22,284 bases of DNA from Proteobacteria bacterium UBA4656 (GCA_002405525.1 DHLY01000041.1:27022-49305); one strand, 5' to 3'. Shown: positions 1 through 6,769, counted from the first letter of the stretch. Translations and numbers: made by a program. Notes: generated from the letters alone by a model not told the origin.

Positions 1-189
1 CCCGCCGCCCCCCCCGCCCCGCGCCCCCCCCGCCCGCGCTTCGCGCGCGGCGGCGCGCCGCGCCAGCCAGCGCAATCCGAGGGAAGCCGCGCCGGCGTCG
101 CGCTCGATCACGGACCGCCCATCGGCGCCGTCCACCACCGCGATCGCGCCGAGATGATCGCGCTTGAGGCGCCGCGGCCGGCCGTTCAT
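1..189 (-). CDS. Kinase-like/phosphotransferase protein, N-terminal fragment cut by window edge
   Basis: An open frame begins at the ATG at 189 and runs off the window start, giving 63 residues with no stop. The N-terminus reads MNGRPRRLKRDHLGAIAVVD, followed by a VIERD stretch and GLRWLARRAAAREARA. This resembles from memory the N-terminus of RIO/KdkA-like small kinases (lipopolysaccharide-type or Ttg8-like) of Lysobacterales; the catalytic part is outside the window, so function is unconfirmed. The start lies 4 nt after the stop of the upstream gene (TAG at 194-196), so the two are probably co-transcribed and translationally coupled. After AREARA the frame becomes almost only Gly, Arg and Ala because the DNA from 1 to about 40 is nearly pure C on the plus strand. 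Family members usually continue with a normal mixed sequence here, so this end may be poorly assembled. Confidence 0.5.
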   Translation of the reverse strand, partial: MNGRPRRLKRDHLGAIAVVDGADGRSVIERDAGAASLGLRWLARRAAAREARAGGARGGGGGG

Positions 190-193
190 CGCG

Positions 194-751
194 CTACAGG
201 CCTTCGGCGAGCGCCCCGGCGAAGGCCAGCGCGGTTCCGCGCTCGAGCCCCTCGAAGGACAGCACCAGCACACGCTCGCCCCGCCGGACGGCCACCTGCG
301 GCGGATCCGCACCGGCGCCGAAGCCCGCGACCACGGCCTCGTCGCCGAGGCCGGGCAGCGATTCCGGCACCGCCTTGAACTCGTACTCCAGCCCGATCGC
401 CACGCTGCGGAAGTACGCGGCGGCGTCCATCGGCACGCCGCCGGCAGCGAGCGAGTCAGGCGTGAACAAGTGCCCGGTGGCACGGCCGCCGAAGTAGATC
501 CAGCCGCAGGCCGAAGCGGCGGGCACGCCCGTGCCCGGCGCCCGCGCGCGCGCCTCCACCGCCACGCGTCCGATCCGCTCGGCAAGCAGGGGGGCGGGCG
601 CCAGCGCGCAGGTCGCGCGGGCCGCCTCGCCGCGCAGCGACGCGGTCGAGGCAGGCCCATGACGCCAGGCGAACCACGCCGCGACGACCGCGCCGGCGAG
701 CAGCGCGCACAGGGCGAGAACGCGGGTCGGGCGCGAGCGGCGTCGTGCCAT
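194..751 (-). CDS. Membrane-anchored or secreted hypothetical protein
   Basis: The 185-residue product starts with a basic segment (MARRRSRPTR) and one hydrophobic helix at about residues 10-29, which could be a signal anchor or uncleaved signal peptide. The remaining ~155 residues would be periplasmic and contain two cysteines (in ATCALAP and SACGWIYFGG) that could form a disulfide. I do not recognise the family. The start at 751 is supported by AGGA 9 nt upstream and by a promoter at 781-809. It is the first gene of a probable operon with the kinase-like fragment, whose start is 4 nt beyond this stop. Third-position GC bias follows this frame and not the overlapping plus-strand frames. No function is assigned. 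Confidence 0.7.
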   Translation of the reverse strand: MARRRSRPTRVLALCALLAGAVVAAWFAWRHGPASTASLRGEAARATCALAPAPLLAERIGRVAVEARARAPGTGVPAASACGWIYFGGRATGHLFTPDSLAAGGVPMDAAAYFRSVAIGLEYEFKAVPESLPGLGDEAVVAGFGAGADPPQVAVRRGERVLVLSFEGLERGTALAFAGALAEGL

Positions 752-1113
752 GAATCGAATCCTGGACCGGGTAGCCTCCGATTATGCGGCGGGCCGGCGC
801 GGGCGTCACGGTGCCTCCATGGTTCCGACGGGCCCGCCGACGAACCGCGTCCGTCGGTCCGTCCCTGCGCCGGAGCCTCGGGCCGGACCCGGCACCACGG
901 ATCGGCGGCCCGCGCGGCGACTGCCGGACGTTCGACGGCTGCAAGCGTCGCACTTGACGCGCCGACGCAAGGCCTGCAGGGTGCCCGGTGCGGCGCCGCG
1001 GCAAACGGAGGCGGCGGTCGCGCCCGGTTCGCCATCCCTGCCGTAGGTCACGCTGGAACCATGCCGGCGCGACCCCATTCCGGACGCGGCGAGCCAATAC
1101 AAAGGAGACGTTG
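752..1113. other. Divergent intergenic region, 362 nt, no gene recognised
   Basis: This spacer separates the minus-strand hypothetical gene from the plus-strand DUF456 gene. It holds the minus promoter at 781-809 and, just before the DUF456 start, the Shine-Dalgarno AAAGGAG at 1101-1107. A TTGACG hexamer at 954-959 on the plus strand has no convincing -10 partner at 16-18 nt. Open frames here translate to Arg/Pro/Ala-rich sequence with no family resemblance and are taken as chance frames. Confidence 0.5.
781..809 (-). promoter_or_regulatory. Putative sigma70 promoter for the 185-residue protein operon
   Basis: On the minus strand GTGACG (804-809, 4 of 6 matches to TTGACA) is separated by exactly 17 nt from CATAAT (781-786, 5 of 6 matches to TATAAT). 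The predicted start of transcription near 774 leaves a leader of about 23 nt before the ATG at 751. This is one of the best promoter-like pairs in the window, and A/T-rich hexamers are rare in DNA this GC-rich. Confidence 0.55.
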
Positions 1114-1596
1114 ATGTCGGCGCAGGTGCTCTACGCGGTGGCCGGGCTGATGATCGTTCTCGGGCTGGCCGGCACCGTGCTGCCGGCTTTGCCCGGCGTG
1201 CCGCTGGTGTTCGCCGGCATGCTGCTGGCGGCATGGGTGGGCGATTTCGTGCACATCGGGATGCTGACCGTCGCGACACTCGCCGTGCTGACCGCGATCG
1301 CGGTCGCGATCGACCTCGTGGCCAGCGCCTTCGGCACCCGGATCGCCGGCGCGAGTCGGTGGGCGTTCGCCGGAGCAGCCATCGGCGCTCTGCTGGGGCT
1401 TTTTTTCGGCCTGGCCGGCCTGCTGATCGGTCCGTTCGCCGGCGCGGTGGCCGCCGAGGCGCTGGCGACCCACAATCTTCAGCAGGCCGCGCGCGCCGGC
1501 ATCGGCGCCAGCATCGGGCTGCTGTTCGGCGCGATCGGCAAGATCGCACTGGCGTTCACCATGCTCGGCGTGTTCGGTCTCGCGCTGTTGCTCTGA
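1114..1596 (+). CDS. DUF456 family small integral membrane protein
   Basis: The 160-residue product is almost entirely hydrophobic, with about four to five membrane helices. It has DUF456 hallmarks: LPALPGVPLVFAGMLLAAW after the first helix (residues 23-41), a conserved acidic residue in the central helix (Asp67, in AIDLVASAFGTR), and a Gly-rich segment ending in GPFAGAVAAE (106-115). DUF456 proteins sit in the inner membrane and have no established biochemical role. The frame is open upstream to 988, but the start at 1114 is chosen because AAAGGAG lies 6 nt before the ATG and the upstream residues are Arg-rich and non-conserved. It precedes the Mrr-like gene by 183 nt and is probably a separate transcript. 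Confidence 0.85.
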   Translation: MSAQVLYAVAGLMIVLGLAGTVLPALPGVPLVFAGMLLAAWVGDFVHIGMLTVATLAVLTAIAVAIDLVASAFGTRIAGASRWAFAGAAIGALLGLFFGLAGLLIGPFAGAVAAEALATHNLQQAARAGIGASIGLLFGAIGKIALAFTMLGVFGLALLL

Positions 1597-1747
1597 GCGC
1601 CGCGCGCGGAACGGGCGGCCGCATCCGCAGGCCTGCTGCACGCTGGCGAGCCGCCGGCATCGCGCGTCGAATCGCGGTCCGCGGGGGCCGGAACGTCGCA
1701 GATGGCGTGAATCCCTACCGTTACCGCGCCCTGGTGGCTGCGGACGC

Positions 1748-1753
1748 TACAAT
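1748..1753 (+). promoter_or_regulatory. Putative -10 element upstream of the Mrr-like gene
   Basis: TACAAT (5 of 6 matches to TATAAT) lies 26 nt before the chosen ATG at 1780. No good -35 hexamer is present at 16-18 nt; TTACCG at 1721-1726 is 21 nt away, which is too far. Transcription would start near 1760. Confidence 0.35.
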
Positions 1754-1779
1754 ACGAGGCTGTCCGAGCGGAGTCCTTG

Positions 1780-2829
1780 ATGAACGTGTTCCTGCTGCCC
1801 CTCGGGGTCGGCCTTCTGCTTCTGGCGACCGCCGCGGTCGGTCGCTTGGCCCAGGACCGGCGGCGCGCCGCGGGCGAGGCGCAGGCCGGCCTCGACCTGT
1901 TGCGCATGCTGCGATGGAAGGAGTTCGCGCACTTCGTGGCGCAGTCGTTCGAGTCGCGCGGCTGGTCGGTCACCACCTCGCAGCGCGCGCCCGGCGAGGA
2001 AGGCGCCGACCTGGTGCTGGCCCGCGGCGATGACCGCCTGCTGCTGCAGGTCAAGCACGGCGGGTCCTACCAGGTCGGTGCGGGCGCGGTGCGCTCGCTG
2101 GCGGCCATGCTGCCGCGCCAGCACGCGCAGGCGGGGGCGATCGTCACCTCCGGCGCATTCGACGCGGAGGCGATCGCAGCGGCGAAGGGCCTGCCGGTCA
2201 CGCTGCTCGCGGGGGCCGAACTGTGGGCCGCCCTGCGCGGACTGCTGCCCGCCGCGCTGGTCGCCGAGGCCGACGCGCGCGCGAGCGCGCTGCAACGACG
2301 GCTGCGCTCGAGACTCGGCGTGCTTGCGATCGCGGGCGCCGGGATTTCCCTGCTCGGCGCCGGGCTGTGGACCCTCGAGCGGCTGGAACGGGACGCAGAG
2401 CCCGCGCCGACGCCGACAGCGCAGCCTGCTCCACCGGCGCCGGCGCCGGCGCCCGCGCCCACGCCCGCCGCGGAAACCGCGGTGGCGACGCAAGCCGCCG
2501 GCACCACGGCGCAGGCGCCTGCCGCCGATGGCACGCCTGCCGCGCCGACGGAGATGGAGCCGTCGCCGGAACGGCTCGCCCAGCAGCGCGACCTCGCCGC
2601 CGCCGAGGCGCTGCTCGTCGCCGGCGTCGCGACCGCCTCGTGGTCCTCGGCCTCGACCCTGGTGGTGGGGCTGCGTGCGCCGATGGACGAACAGCAGCGC
2701 GCGAGCGCGCTGCGCGAAGTCTGCGCTCGCATCACCACCCGCGAAGCGCTGCTGTTCACGCGCCTGCAGGTCGAGATGCTGGGCGAGACCGGCACGCCGA
2801 CGCCGACCCGCTGGTTCCCCTGCCGCTGA
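1780..2829 (+). CDS. Membrane-anchored Mrr-type restriction-endonuclease-fold protein
   Basis: The 349-residue product has an N-terminal membrane helix (residues 4-20), then a domain like Mrr_cat (PD-(D/E)xK superfamily) at about residues 40-155. The visible motif is WKEFAHFV (Glu48), GADLVL (Asp77) and LLLQVKHG (Gln90, Lys92), that is D-x12-Q-x-K, followed by a strand in AGAIVTSGAF. A second membrane helix lies at about 180-200, then an Ala/Pro-rich linker (207-260) and a C-terminal domain of about 85 residues that I do not recognise. With two helices the nuclease-like domain would face the cytoplasm and the C-terminus would return to the same side as the N-terminus, though topology is unproven. 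ATG 1780 is preferred to TTG 1777 because GGAG at 1770-1773 is 6 nt before it. Membrane-tethered Mrr-fold proteins are known, but their substrate is usually unknown; no partner methylase is nearby. Confidence 0.8.
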   Translation: MNVFLLPLGVGLLLLATAAVGRLAQDRRRAAGEAQAGLDLLRMLRWKEFAHFVAQSFESRGWSVTTSQRAPGEEGADLVLARGDDRLLLQVKHGGSYQVGAGAVRSLAAMLPRQHAQAGAIVTSGAFDAEAIAAAKGLPVTLLAGAELWAALRGLLPAALVAEADARASALQRRLRSRLGVLAIAGAGISLLGAGLWTLERLERDAEPAPTPTAQPAPPAPAPAPAPTPAAETAVATQAAGTTAQAPAADGTPAAPTEMEPSPERLAQQRDLAAAEALLVAGVATASWSSASTLVVGLRAPMDEQQRASALREVCARITTREALLFTRLQVEMLGETGTPTPTRWFPCR

Positions 2830-2936
2830 ACGGACCGCGGCCGCACGGCAGGCCTTCGCTTATCGCTGCCCCGCGTGTGTGCTAGAAACGCGTCCACGGG
2901 ATTCCCGGATCCAGCGACCCATCCGGCGCGACCTCC

Positions 2937-3263
2937 ATGCCCCGCGTCAACCGCGACCCCAGGACCTCGCCGCTGCCCGGCGACGCGCTGCGCACCGCGA
3001 ACGGGCTGGTGTACCGCGTGCTCGACCGCTTCGTCTCCGTGGGCGGGAAGTCCGGCGAACAGCCCGGTGTGTTCTGCGCGGTGGAGACCGACGACGGCGA
3101 TGAGCGTCCCGCGCTGTTCGCGCTGGGCGTGTTCGGGGCCAAGATGCGCGACGCCGAAGTGGTGGACGTCGCCGGCGCCGACGATCATTCCTGGGACGGC
3201 GTGCCGCGCCACCCGCAGGACAAGCTCGACCGTATCCTGCGCCGCGAGCACGGCTTCGACTGA
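2937..3263 (+). CDS. Conserved-looking hypothetical protein, 108 residues
   Basis: The product is a soluble, acidic protein without signal peptide or membrane helix. The frame has very strong G/C third positions (for example GGGCTGGTGTACCGCGTGCT), which supports real coding. An in-frame TAG at 2883-2885 limits the start, and ATG 2937 is the first plausible one, although no clear Shine-Dalgarno precedes it. Features include a repeated acidic patch (ETDDGDE, residues 50-56) and a C-terminal segment HPQDKLDRILRREHGF. I do not recognise the family and assign no function. It follows the Mrr-like gene by 107 nt and is convergent with the ExoD-like gene 37 nt away. Confidence 0.65.
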   Translation: MPRVNRDPRTSPLPGDALRTANGLVYRVLDRFVSVGGKSGEQPGVFCAVETDDGDERPALFALGVFGAKMRDAEVVDVAGADDHSWDGVPRHPQDKLDRILRREHGFD

Positions 3264-3300
3264 TCGACCGTCGCTCGCGGGCGCGTCCGCGCCGCGCGCA

Positions 3301-3945
3301 TCACCTCAGCCACGCCGGCAGGTGGGCCGCGATCCACTCCGTGATCCCGCTGCCGAAGCGCCAGAACGCCCAGACGATGATCGCGAAGTAGGCCAGGGTC
3401 ACCACGGCCCAGAAAACGGCGACGGCGTACATCAGCCCGTCGCGCTCGATCACCGCGATCGCGGCACTGACGATGATCAGCGAGGGCAGCATGTTGTTGA
3501 ACGGGATACCGCCCATCGGAATCGCCAGCAGCAGCCCGCCGGCGACCGCGAACCAGCCGGCGATGCGGTGGCCGCGCTCGCCGTCGGTCCATCGCGTGCA
3601 GCGGGTGCGCGTGATCTTCGAGAACAGCCTGACCAGCCAGCGGAACACGCCCAGCAGGCGCTCCCAGCCTGCGGCTTCGAGCGCCGCATCGCGCACCTTC
3701 GGCGGCAGCCAGAGTTCGGTCCGTCCGCGCGCCATCTGCCAGCCGATCCCGGCCAGCACCAGACCGCCCGCGCTGGCCAGCGGTCCGAGCGAGATCGGCT
3801 GCAGGAAAGGCAGGCAGAGCACCAGCAGCGCCATCGCGATGCCGTCGCGGCCCAGTTCGTGGAACACGGCACCGAACGACAGCGGCGCGGCACGCGCGCG
3901 CTCGACGCAGGTTTCCAGGTGGGCCAGCAGGTTGGCGTTGCTCAT
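3301..3945 (-). CDS. ExoD family exopolysaccharide synthesis-like membrane protein
   Basis: The 214-residue product matches the ExoD family: an N-terminal cytoplasmic stretch (1-35) with SFGAVFHELGRDGIAMALL, then hydrophobic segments at about 37-70, 128-165 and 172-195. The pattern LCLPFLQPISLGPLASAGGL (residues 43-62) and the later IPMGGIPFNNMLPSL (142-156) are the duplicated proline-containing motifs of this family. ExoD was first described in Sinorhizobium as affecting exopolysaccharide production and alkaline tolerance; the molecular role is unclear. The open frame extends upstream to 4041, but ATG 3945 starts the conserved part and the extension reads Arg-rich sequence. It lies downstream of the hydroxybutyrate dehydrogenase gene, separated by the repeat element at 4018-4173. 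Confidence 0.85.
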   Translation of the reverse strand: MSNANLLAHLETCVERARAAPLSFGAVFHELGRDGIAMALLVLCLPFLQPISLGPLASAGGLVLAGIGWQMARGRTELWLPPKVRDAALEAAGWERLLGVFRWLVRLFSKITRTRCTRWTDGERGHRIAGWFAVAGGLLLAIPMGGIPFNNMLPSLIIVSAAIAVIERDGLMYAVAVFWAVVTLAYFAIIVWAFWRFGSGITEWIAAHLPAWLR

Positions 3946-4017
3946 GCGGACCGGGCGCGGAACGGTTCGCCCATTGTGACGGCGACACCGTGCCGCCGCC
4001 AGCGACGCCGCGCGATG

Positions 4018-4173
4018 CTCGGAGCCTGTGAGGAAACCCACATCCGGTGGGTTTCTCCAGTCGCGAATCGGGCACAGGTCCGGACTCGCTCCGGCGAATC
4101 ATGCACTGGCGTTCACGACCCGCGCGCGGGCCATCCATGGCCCGCGTGAGAGGCTTTCTTCACAGCCTTTCAG
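4018..4173 (-). repeat. Inverted-repeat-bounded element, copy A (~146 bp plus flanks)
   Basis: The element runs 4023-4168 and has terminal inverted repeats: AGCCTGTGAGGAAA (4023-4036) against AGGCTGTGAAGAAA (complement of 4155-4168), 12 of 14 matching. Inside are two strong hairpins: a 9 bp perfect stem GAAACCCAC/GTGGGTTTC (4033-4055) and a 10 bp perfect stem CGCGGGCCAT/ATGGCCCGCG (4125-4146). The 5 nt flanks CTCGG (4018-4022) and TTCAG (4169-4173) may be a decayed target duplication. A second copy at 12367-12524 is about three-quarters identical by eye over its whole length. The TGA stop of the dehydrogenase gene lies inside the right flank (4170-4172). It encodes nothing recognisable and could act as a terminator between the two genes. 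Confidence 0.8.
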
Positions 4174-4949
4174 CGCGCGGTCCAGCCGCCGTCGAGCGCC
4201 AGCGTGGTGCCGGTGATATTGGCGCCGGCCGGGCCGCAGAGGAACAGCACGGCTTCCGCGATGTCCTCGGGCGCGGTGAAGCGCAGGGTGGGCTCCTTCT
4301 CGGCCAGCAGGCCGCGCTGCGCATCGTCCATCGACAGCCCCTGGCGCTCGGCACGCGCGACGATCTGCTTCTCGACCAGCGGCGTGTGCACCCAGCCGGG
4401 GCAGATCGCGTTGCAGGTGATGCCGCGCTCGGCATTTTCCAGCGCGATGACCTTGGTCAGGCCCACCAGTCCGTGTTTGGCGGCCACGTAGGCGCTCTTG
4501 TCGACCGAGGCGACCAGGCCATGCACCGAGGCGATGTTCACGATGCGCCCGTGGCCACGCGCCTGCATGCCCGGAAGCGCCGCGCGCGCGAGGTGGAAGG
4601 CGGCCGAAAGGTTGACGGCGAGAATCGCGTCCCAGCGTTCGGGCGGGAAGTCCTCGACCCGCGCGGTGTGCTGGATGCCGGCGTTGGCGACCAGAATGTC
4701 GATGCGGCCATGGCGCGCTTCGACCTCGCGCACCAGACGCGCGATCTGGTCCGGCTCCGACATGTCCGCCGGATCGTGTTCGATCCGCGCGCCGCCGGCG
4801 CCGAGTTCCGCCACCAGAGCCGCAATCGCGGCCGGCTCGCCGAAGCCGTTGAGCACCACCGTGTCGCCGCGAGCAGCCAGCGCTCGCGCGATGGCGAGCC
4901 CGATACCCGAGGTGGAACCGGTGACGACGGCGACGCGGGGCTGGGACAC
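4170..4949 (-). CDS. bdhA: 3-hydroxybutyrate dehydrogenase (short-chain dehydrogenase/reductase)
   Basis: The 259-residue product is a classical SDR: cofactor motif TGSTSGIG (residues 10-17), NAG (89-91), structural Asn113, and the catalytic set Ser141, Tyr154 and Lys158 (S-x12-Y-x3-K). The stretches NAGIQHTARVEDFPPERWD, KSAYVAAKHGLVGLTKV and CNAICPGWVHTPLVEKQI are diagnostic of D-3-hydroxybutyrate dehydrogenase (EC 1.1.1.30), which interconverts 3-hydroxybutyrate and acetoacetate with NAD in the cytoplasm. It starts at GTG 4947-4949 with GGAG 8 nt upstream and a promoter at 4979-5007. No polyhydroxybutyrate synthesis or depolymerase gene and no CoA transferase is nearby, so it seems to be expressed alone. 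The stop codon is part of the flank of repeat copy A, so the last residues (GGWTAR) directly abut that element. Confidence 0.9.
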   Translation of the reverse strand: MSQPRVAVVTGSTSGIGLAIARALAARGDTVVLNGFGEPAAIAALVAELGAGGARIEHDPADMSEPDQIARLVREVEARHGRIDILVANAGIQHTARVEDFPPERWDAILAVNLSAAFHLARAALPGMQARGHGRIVNIASVHGLVASVDKSAYVAAKHGLVGLTKVIALENAERGITCNAICPGWVHTPLVEKQIVARAERQGLSMDDAQRGLLAEKEPTLRFTAPEDIAEAVLFLCGPAGANITGTTLALDGGWTAR

Positions 4950-4978
4950 GGGGCGCTCCGGACGGGAGGAAGGCGCAC

Positions 4979-5007
4979 ACGATAGCGACCGAGCGCGACA
5001 GCGTCAG
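4979..5007 (-). promoter_or_regulatory. Putative sigma70 promoter for 3-hydroxybutyrate dehydrogenase
   Basis: On the minus strand CTGACG (5002-5007, 4 of 6 to TTGACA), a 17 nt spacer and TATCGT (4979-4984, 4 of 6 to TATAAT) lie 30 nt before the GTG start. The spacing is ideal and the position fits a short leader. Confidence 0.5.
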
Positions 5008-5131
5008 CGGGAGGGGCACTGGACCTTCGGGCGTGCCCGCCGCAGGCACGGACGGCGCGGATCGCCCGCCTGGGGCCCGCCGGCGCGCTGCCCGGCCGCG
5101 GCACGTCGCGCCGCGGCCGGTCGGGTCAGCG

Positions 5132-5150
5132 GGTGACGCGGCGCGTCACC
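5132..5150. promoter_or_regulatory. Perfect 19 bp palindrome (operator or terminator hairpin)
   Basis: GGTGACGCG (5132-5140) and CGCGTCACC (5142-5150) are perfect inverted repeats around one central G. It lies 16 nt beyond the stop of the possible small ORF at 5167-5289, so it could be a transcription-stopping hairpin, though no T tract follows. It also lies 125 nt upstream of the bdhA promoter and could be a dimeric regulator site. Confidence 0.45.
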
Positions 5151-5166
5151 GCAGGCAGCGCAGACT

Positions 5167-5289
5167 TCAGTCCGGGCGCCGGAACGCCGCCGGAATGCCG
5201 GCACTGAGGACGCGCAGCGCGTCCAGCAGGGCGACACTCCAGTCGAACAGGGGCCAGAGGACGGCGTTCGGCAAGGTGCAGATCAACAT
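5167..5289 (-). CDS. Possible small hydrophobic protein, 40 residues
   Basis: An ATG at 5287-5289 opens a 40-residue frame ending at TGA (5167-5169): MLICTLPNAVLWPLFDWSVA, then LLDALRVLSAGIPAAFRRPD. It has a hydrophobic/amphipathic core with two Trp residues and a basic C-terminal tail, unlike the Arg/Pro-rich chance frames around it, and could be a single-pass or membrane-surface peptide. The nearest purine-rich stretch (AGGGA) is about 13 nt upstream, so initiation is poorly supported. A perfect palindrome sits 16 nt after the stop. I do not recognise a family; it may be a real small gene, a remnant, or chance. Confidence 0.3.
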   Translation of the reverse strand: MLICTLPNAVLWPLFDWSVALLDALRVLSAGIPAAFRRPD

Positions 5290-5415
5290 GGCGGTCGTTT
5301 CGTCCCTGCATCGGCGCGGGCCGCCCTCGGCCCGCAATCCCACGATGCAGTTGGCGTGCCAGAGCCGGCCGACGCGATCGCGCGGCCGACAGCCTGCCGC
5401 CCCGTCCGCGCGGCA

Positions 5416-6372
5416 TCAGGTCCCGGCGGCCACCGCCCTGCCGCCCGTTGGCGCCGCCGCTTCGGGCACGGCGGTCCCGGAGAGGACCAGCAGGCGATGC
5501 GCGATCCACCCGTGCAGGCCGCCGACCGCGCGCGCCAGATGGAGGGTGGCGAACAGCAGCACGACCCCGAGGAGCGCGGCCATCGGTATCGCGATGGCGG
5601 GCGGCACGGCCGGTTGGCCGTCGTAGACGGCGACCCCCACGTGCGCACCGTCGATGAACAGCGCCGCAATCGGCGCGAACAGCAGGCCCACGGACAGCAA
5701 CAGTCCCGTGAGCGCGGTCGTGAAGTAGGCCACACCCAGCGGCAGCATCAGGGCGAAGTACAGCAGGGTCGACCAGGTACGCGGGTCGGTGAACATCTGC
5801 CCGATCCGCCGCAGCAGCGGTTCACCGCGCGACGGATAAGCCGGCCGACGCGGCATGCGCACGCCGAGCAGGGTCTCCACCAGCCGCCCTTCCAGCAGGC
5901 TCAGCGCGCGGGTGGTGCCGACGAAGAACACGATGAAAAACACGCCCACCACCAGCAACGACAGGCCGAGCGAGAGCGACACCCCGGTCACGGCCCAGGT
6001 GAAGTAGACGACACCGGTGACCAGGGACAGCAGCATGTAGAACAGCGCGCCCCAGGTGCGCGGGTCCGACGCCACGCCGAAGAAGCGCCCCGCTGCGGTG
6101 CGCCGCGGCGGCGGCGCGGGCGTGCGCATCGCGCGGCTGACCGTGACTTCGGTGTCGCGATAGATCGCGGCCACTTCCTCGGGCGATCCATAGGAGGTGG
6201 CGATCCGGCGCAGCATCTCGGCCTCGGCCACGCCGGGATTGCCGGCGAGTTCGGCGCGAAGGTGTTCTTCGGCGTCGTAGAGCGCGTCCTGCACCACGGC
6301 CGGGTCGGCGCCGGTGAGCGCTTCGCGCACCTGCGCAACGTACTGCGGGATGGTCTGCGGAATCGCGGTCAT
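5416..6372 (-). CDS. Membrane sensor-domain protein with HAAS/DUF1700-like N-terminus
   Basis: The 318-residue product has a soluble N-terminal helical domain (1-75; YVAQVREALTGADPAVVQDA and LRRIATSYGSPEEVAAIYRD), similar to HAAS/DUF1700 modules that occur beside PadR regulators. The rest carries two tandem copies of the hydrophobic putative-sensor domain (PF13796 type). The repeats start at SDPRTWGALFYMLLSLVTGV (102) and TDPRTWSTLLYFALMLPLGV (195) and are 21 of 36 residues identical. Six or more membrane helices are expected. Its ATG overlaps the PadR gene stop (ATGA at 6369-6372), so the two are translationally coupled. A plausible role is an effector or antagonist controlled by PadR; no ligand is known. 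The upstream in-frame extension to 6435 is ignored because it lies inside padR. Confidence 0.8.
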   Translation of the reverse strand: MTAIPQTIPQYVAQVREALTGADPAVVQDALYDAEEHLRAELAGNPGVAEAEMLRRIATSYGSPEEVAAIYRDTEVTVSRAMRTPAPPPRRTAAGRFFGVASDPRTWGALFYMLLSLVTGVVYFTWAVTGVSLSLGLSLLVVGVFFIVFFVGTTRALSLLEGRLVETLLGVRMPRRPAYPSRGEPLLRRIGQMFTDPRTWSTLLYFALMLPLGVAYFTTALTGLLLSVGLLFAPIAALFIDGAHVGVAVYDGQPAVPPAIAIPMAALLGVVLLFATLHLARAVGGLHGWIAHRLLVLSGTAVPEAAAPTGGRAVAAGT

Positions 6373-6749
6373 GGCTTGGCTCCGGCGAGGGCGTCGTCGA
6401 CGAAGGCGCGGGTGGTCCGCCACGCCTGCGTCCATTCGGCGAGCACCGCGCGGCCCAGCGCGGTAGCCTGGTAGTAGCGGCGCGGCGGACCCGCGACCGA
6501 AGGCTCGACATGCGAATCGAGCAGACCGGCGGCGTGCAGGCTACGCAGCACCGGATACAGCGCGCTCTGCTTGCCGGCTACCGGCGATTCGCCGTCGCGT
6601 TCGAGCCGCTTGGCGATCTCGTAGCCGTACAGAGGCCGTTCCGAGCGGCCCAGCACCGCCAGCAGCACCAAAGCGACGGTGCCGGCGGCCAGCTCCTTCT
6701 GGAACTTGCGCAGATGCAGATCGGTGTCCGCTGACGGAGCGGTATCCAT
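6369..6749 (-). CDS. PadR family transcriptional regulator
   Basis: The 126-residue product is a PadR-type winged-helix repressor. Visible motifs are LYGYEIAKRLERDG (residues 40-53, recognition region), QSALYPVLRSLHAAGLLDSH (61-80) and the wing PPRRYYQATALGR (88-100), followed by a C-terminal dimerisation helix containing W106 and W110. This is the short PadR-s2 size class. It is the first gene of a two-gene unit and overlaps the sensor gene start by 4 nt. An inverted repeat directly before the start codon (6752-6769) could be its own operator, which is usual for the family. The inducing signal is unknown. Confidence 0.9.
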   Translation of the reverse strand: MDTAPSADTDLHLRKFQKELAAGTVALVLLAVLGRSERPLYGYEIAKRLERDGESPVAGKQSALYPVLRSLHAAGLLDSHVEPSVAGPPRRYYQATALGRAVLAEWTQAWRTTRAFVDDALAGAKP

Positions 6750-6751
6750 GA

Positions 6752-6769
6752 GTCCATTCTATTCTGGAC
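6752..6769. promoter_or_regulatory. Inverted repeat before padR, putative autoregulatory operator
   Basis: GTCCA (6752-6756) and TGGAC (6765-6769) are separated by 8 A/T-rich bases (TTCTATTC). The 5-8-5 arrangement is close to known PadR operators, which have short arms around an 8 nt spacer. The minus strand across it reads TAGAAT, a possible -10 element. It ends 2 nt from the padR start codon, so binding would block initiation of transcription or translation. Confidence 0.45.

Larger units (their letters stand above)
4950..5415. other. Gene-poor region, 466 nt, between bdhA and the sensor gene
   Basis: Apart from the bdhA promoter (4979-5007), the possible 40-residue ORF (5167-5289) and the palindrome at 5132-5150, I see nothing coding here. 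Longer frames on both strands translate to Arg/Ala/Gly-rich sequence without conserved character. The segment 5290-5415 follows the sensor gene's stop and has no obvious terminator with a T tract. Confidence 0.5.

Noticed and set aside
750..1046. A 98-codon plus-strand frame in the first divergent spacer
   Set aside because: Arg/Pro-rich, no conserved character, no Shine-Dalgarno, and its start overlaps the start codon of the minus-strand gene.
4033..4055. Hairpin GAAACCCAC/GTGGGTTTC considered as a stand-alone intrinsic terminator
   Set aside because: No T tract follows on either strand and the hairpin is part of a longer element with a second copy elsewhere, so it is reported as part of the repeat.
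4047..4985. A 312-codon plus-strand frame across repeat A and bdhA
   Set aside because: It crosses a non-coding repeat and is antisense to an intact SDR gene with all catalytic residues.
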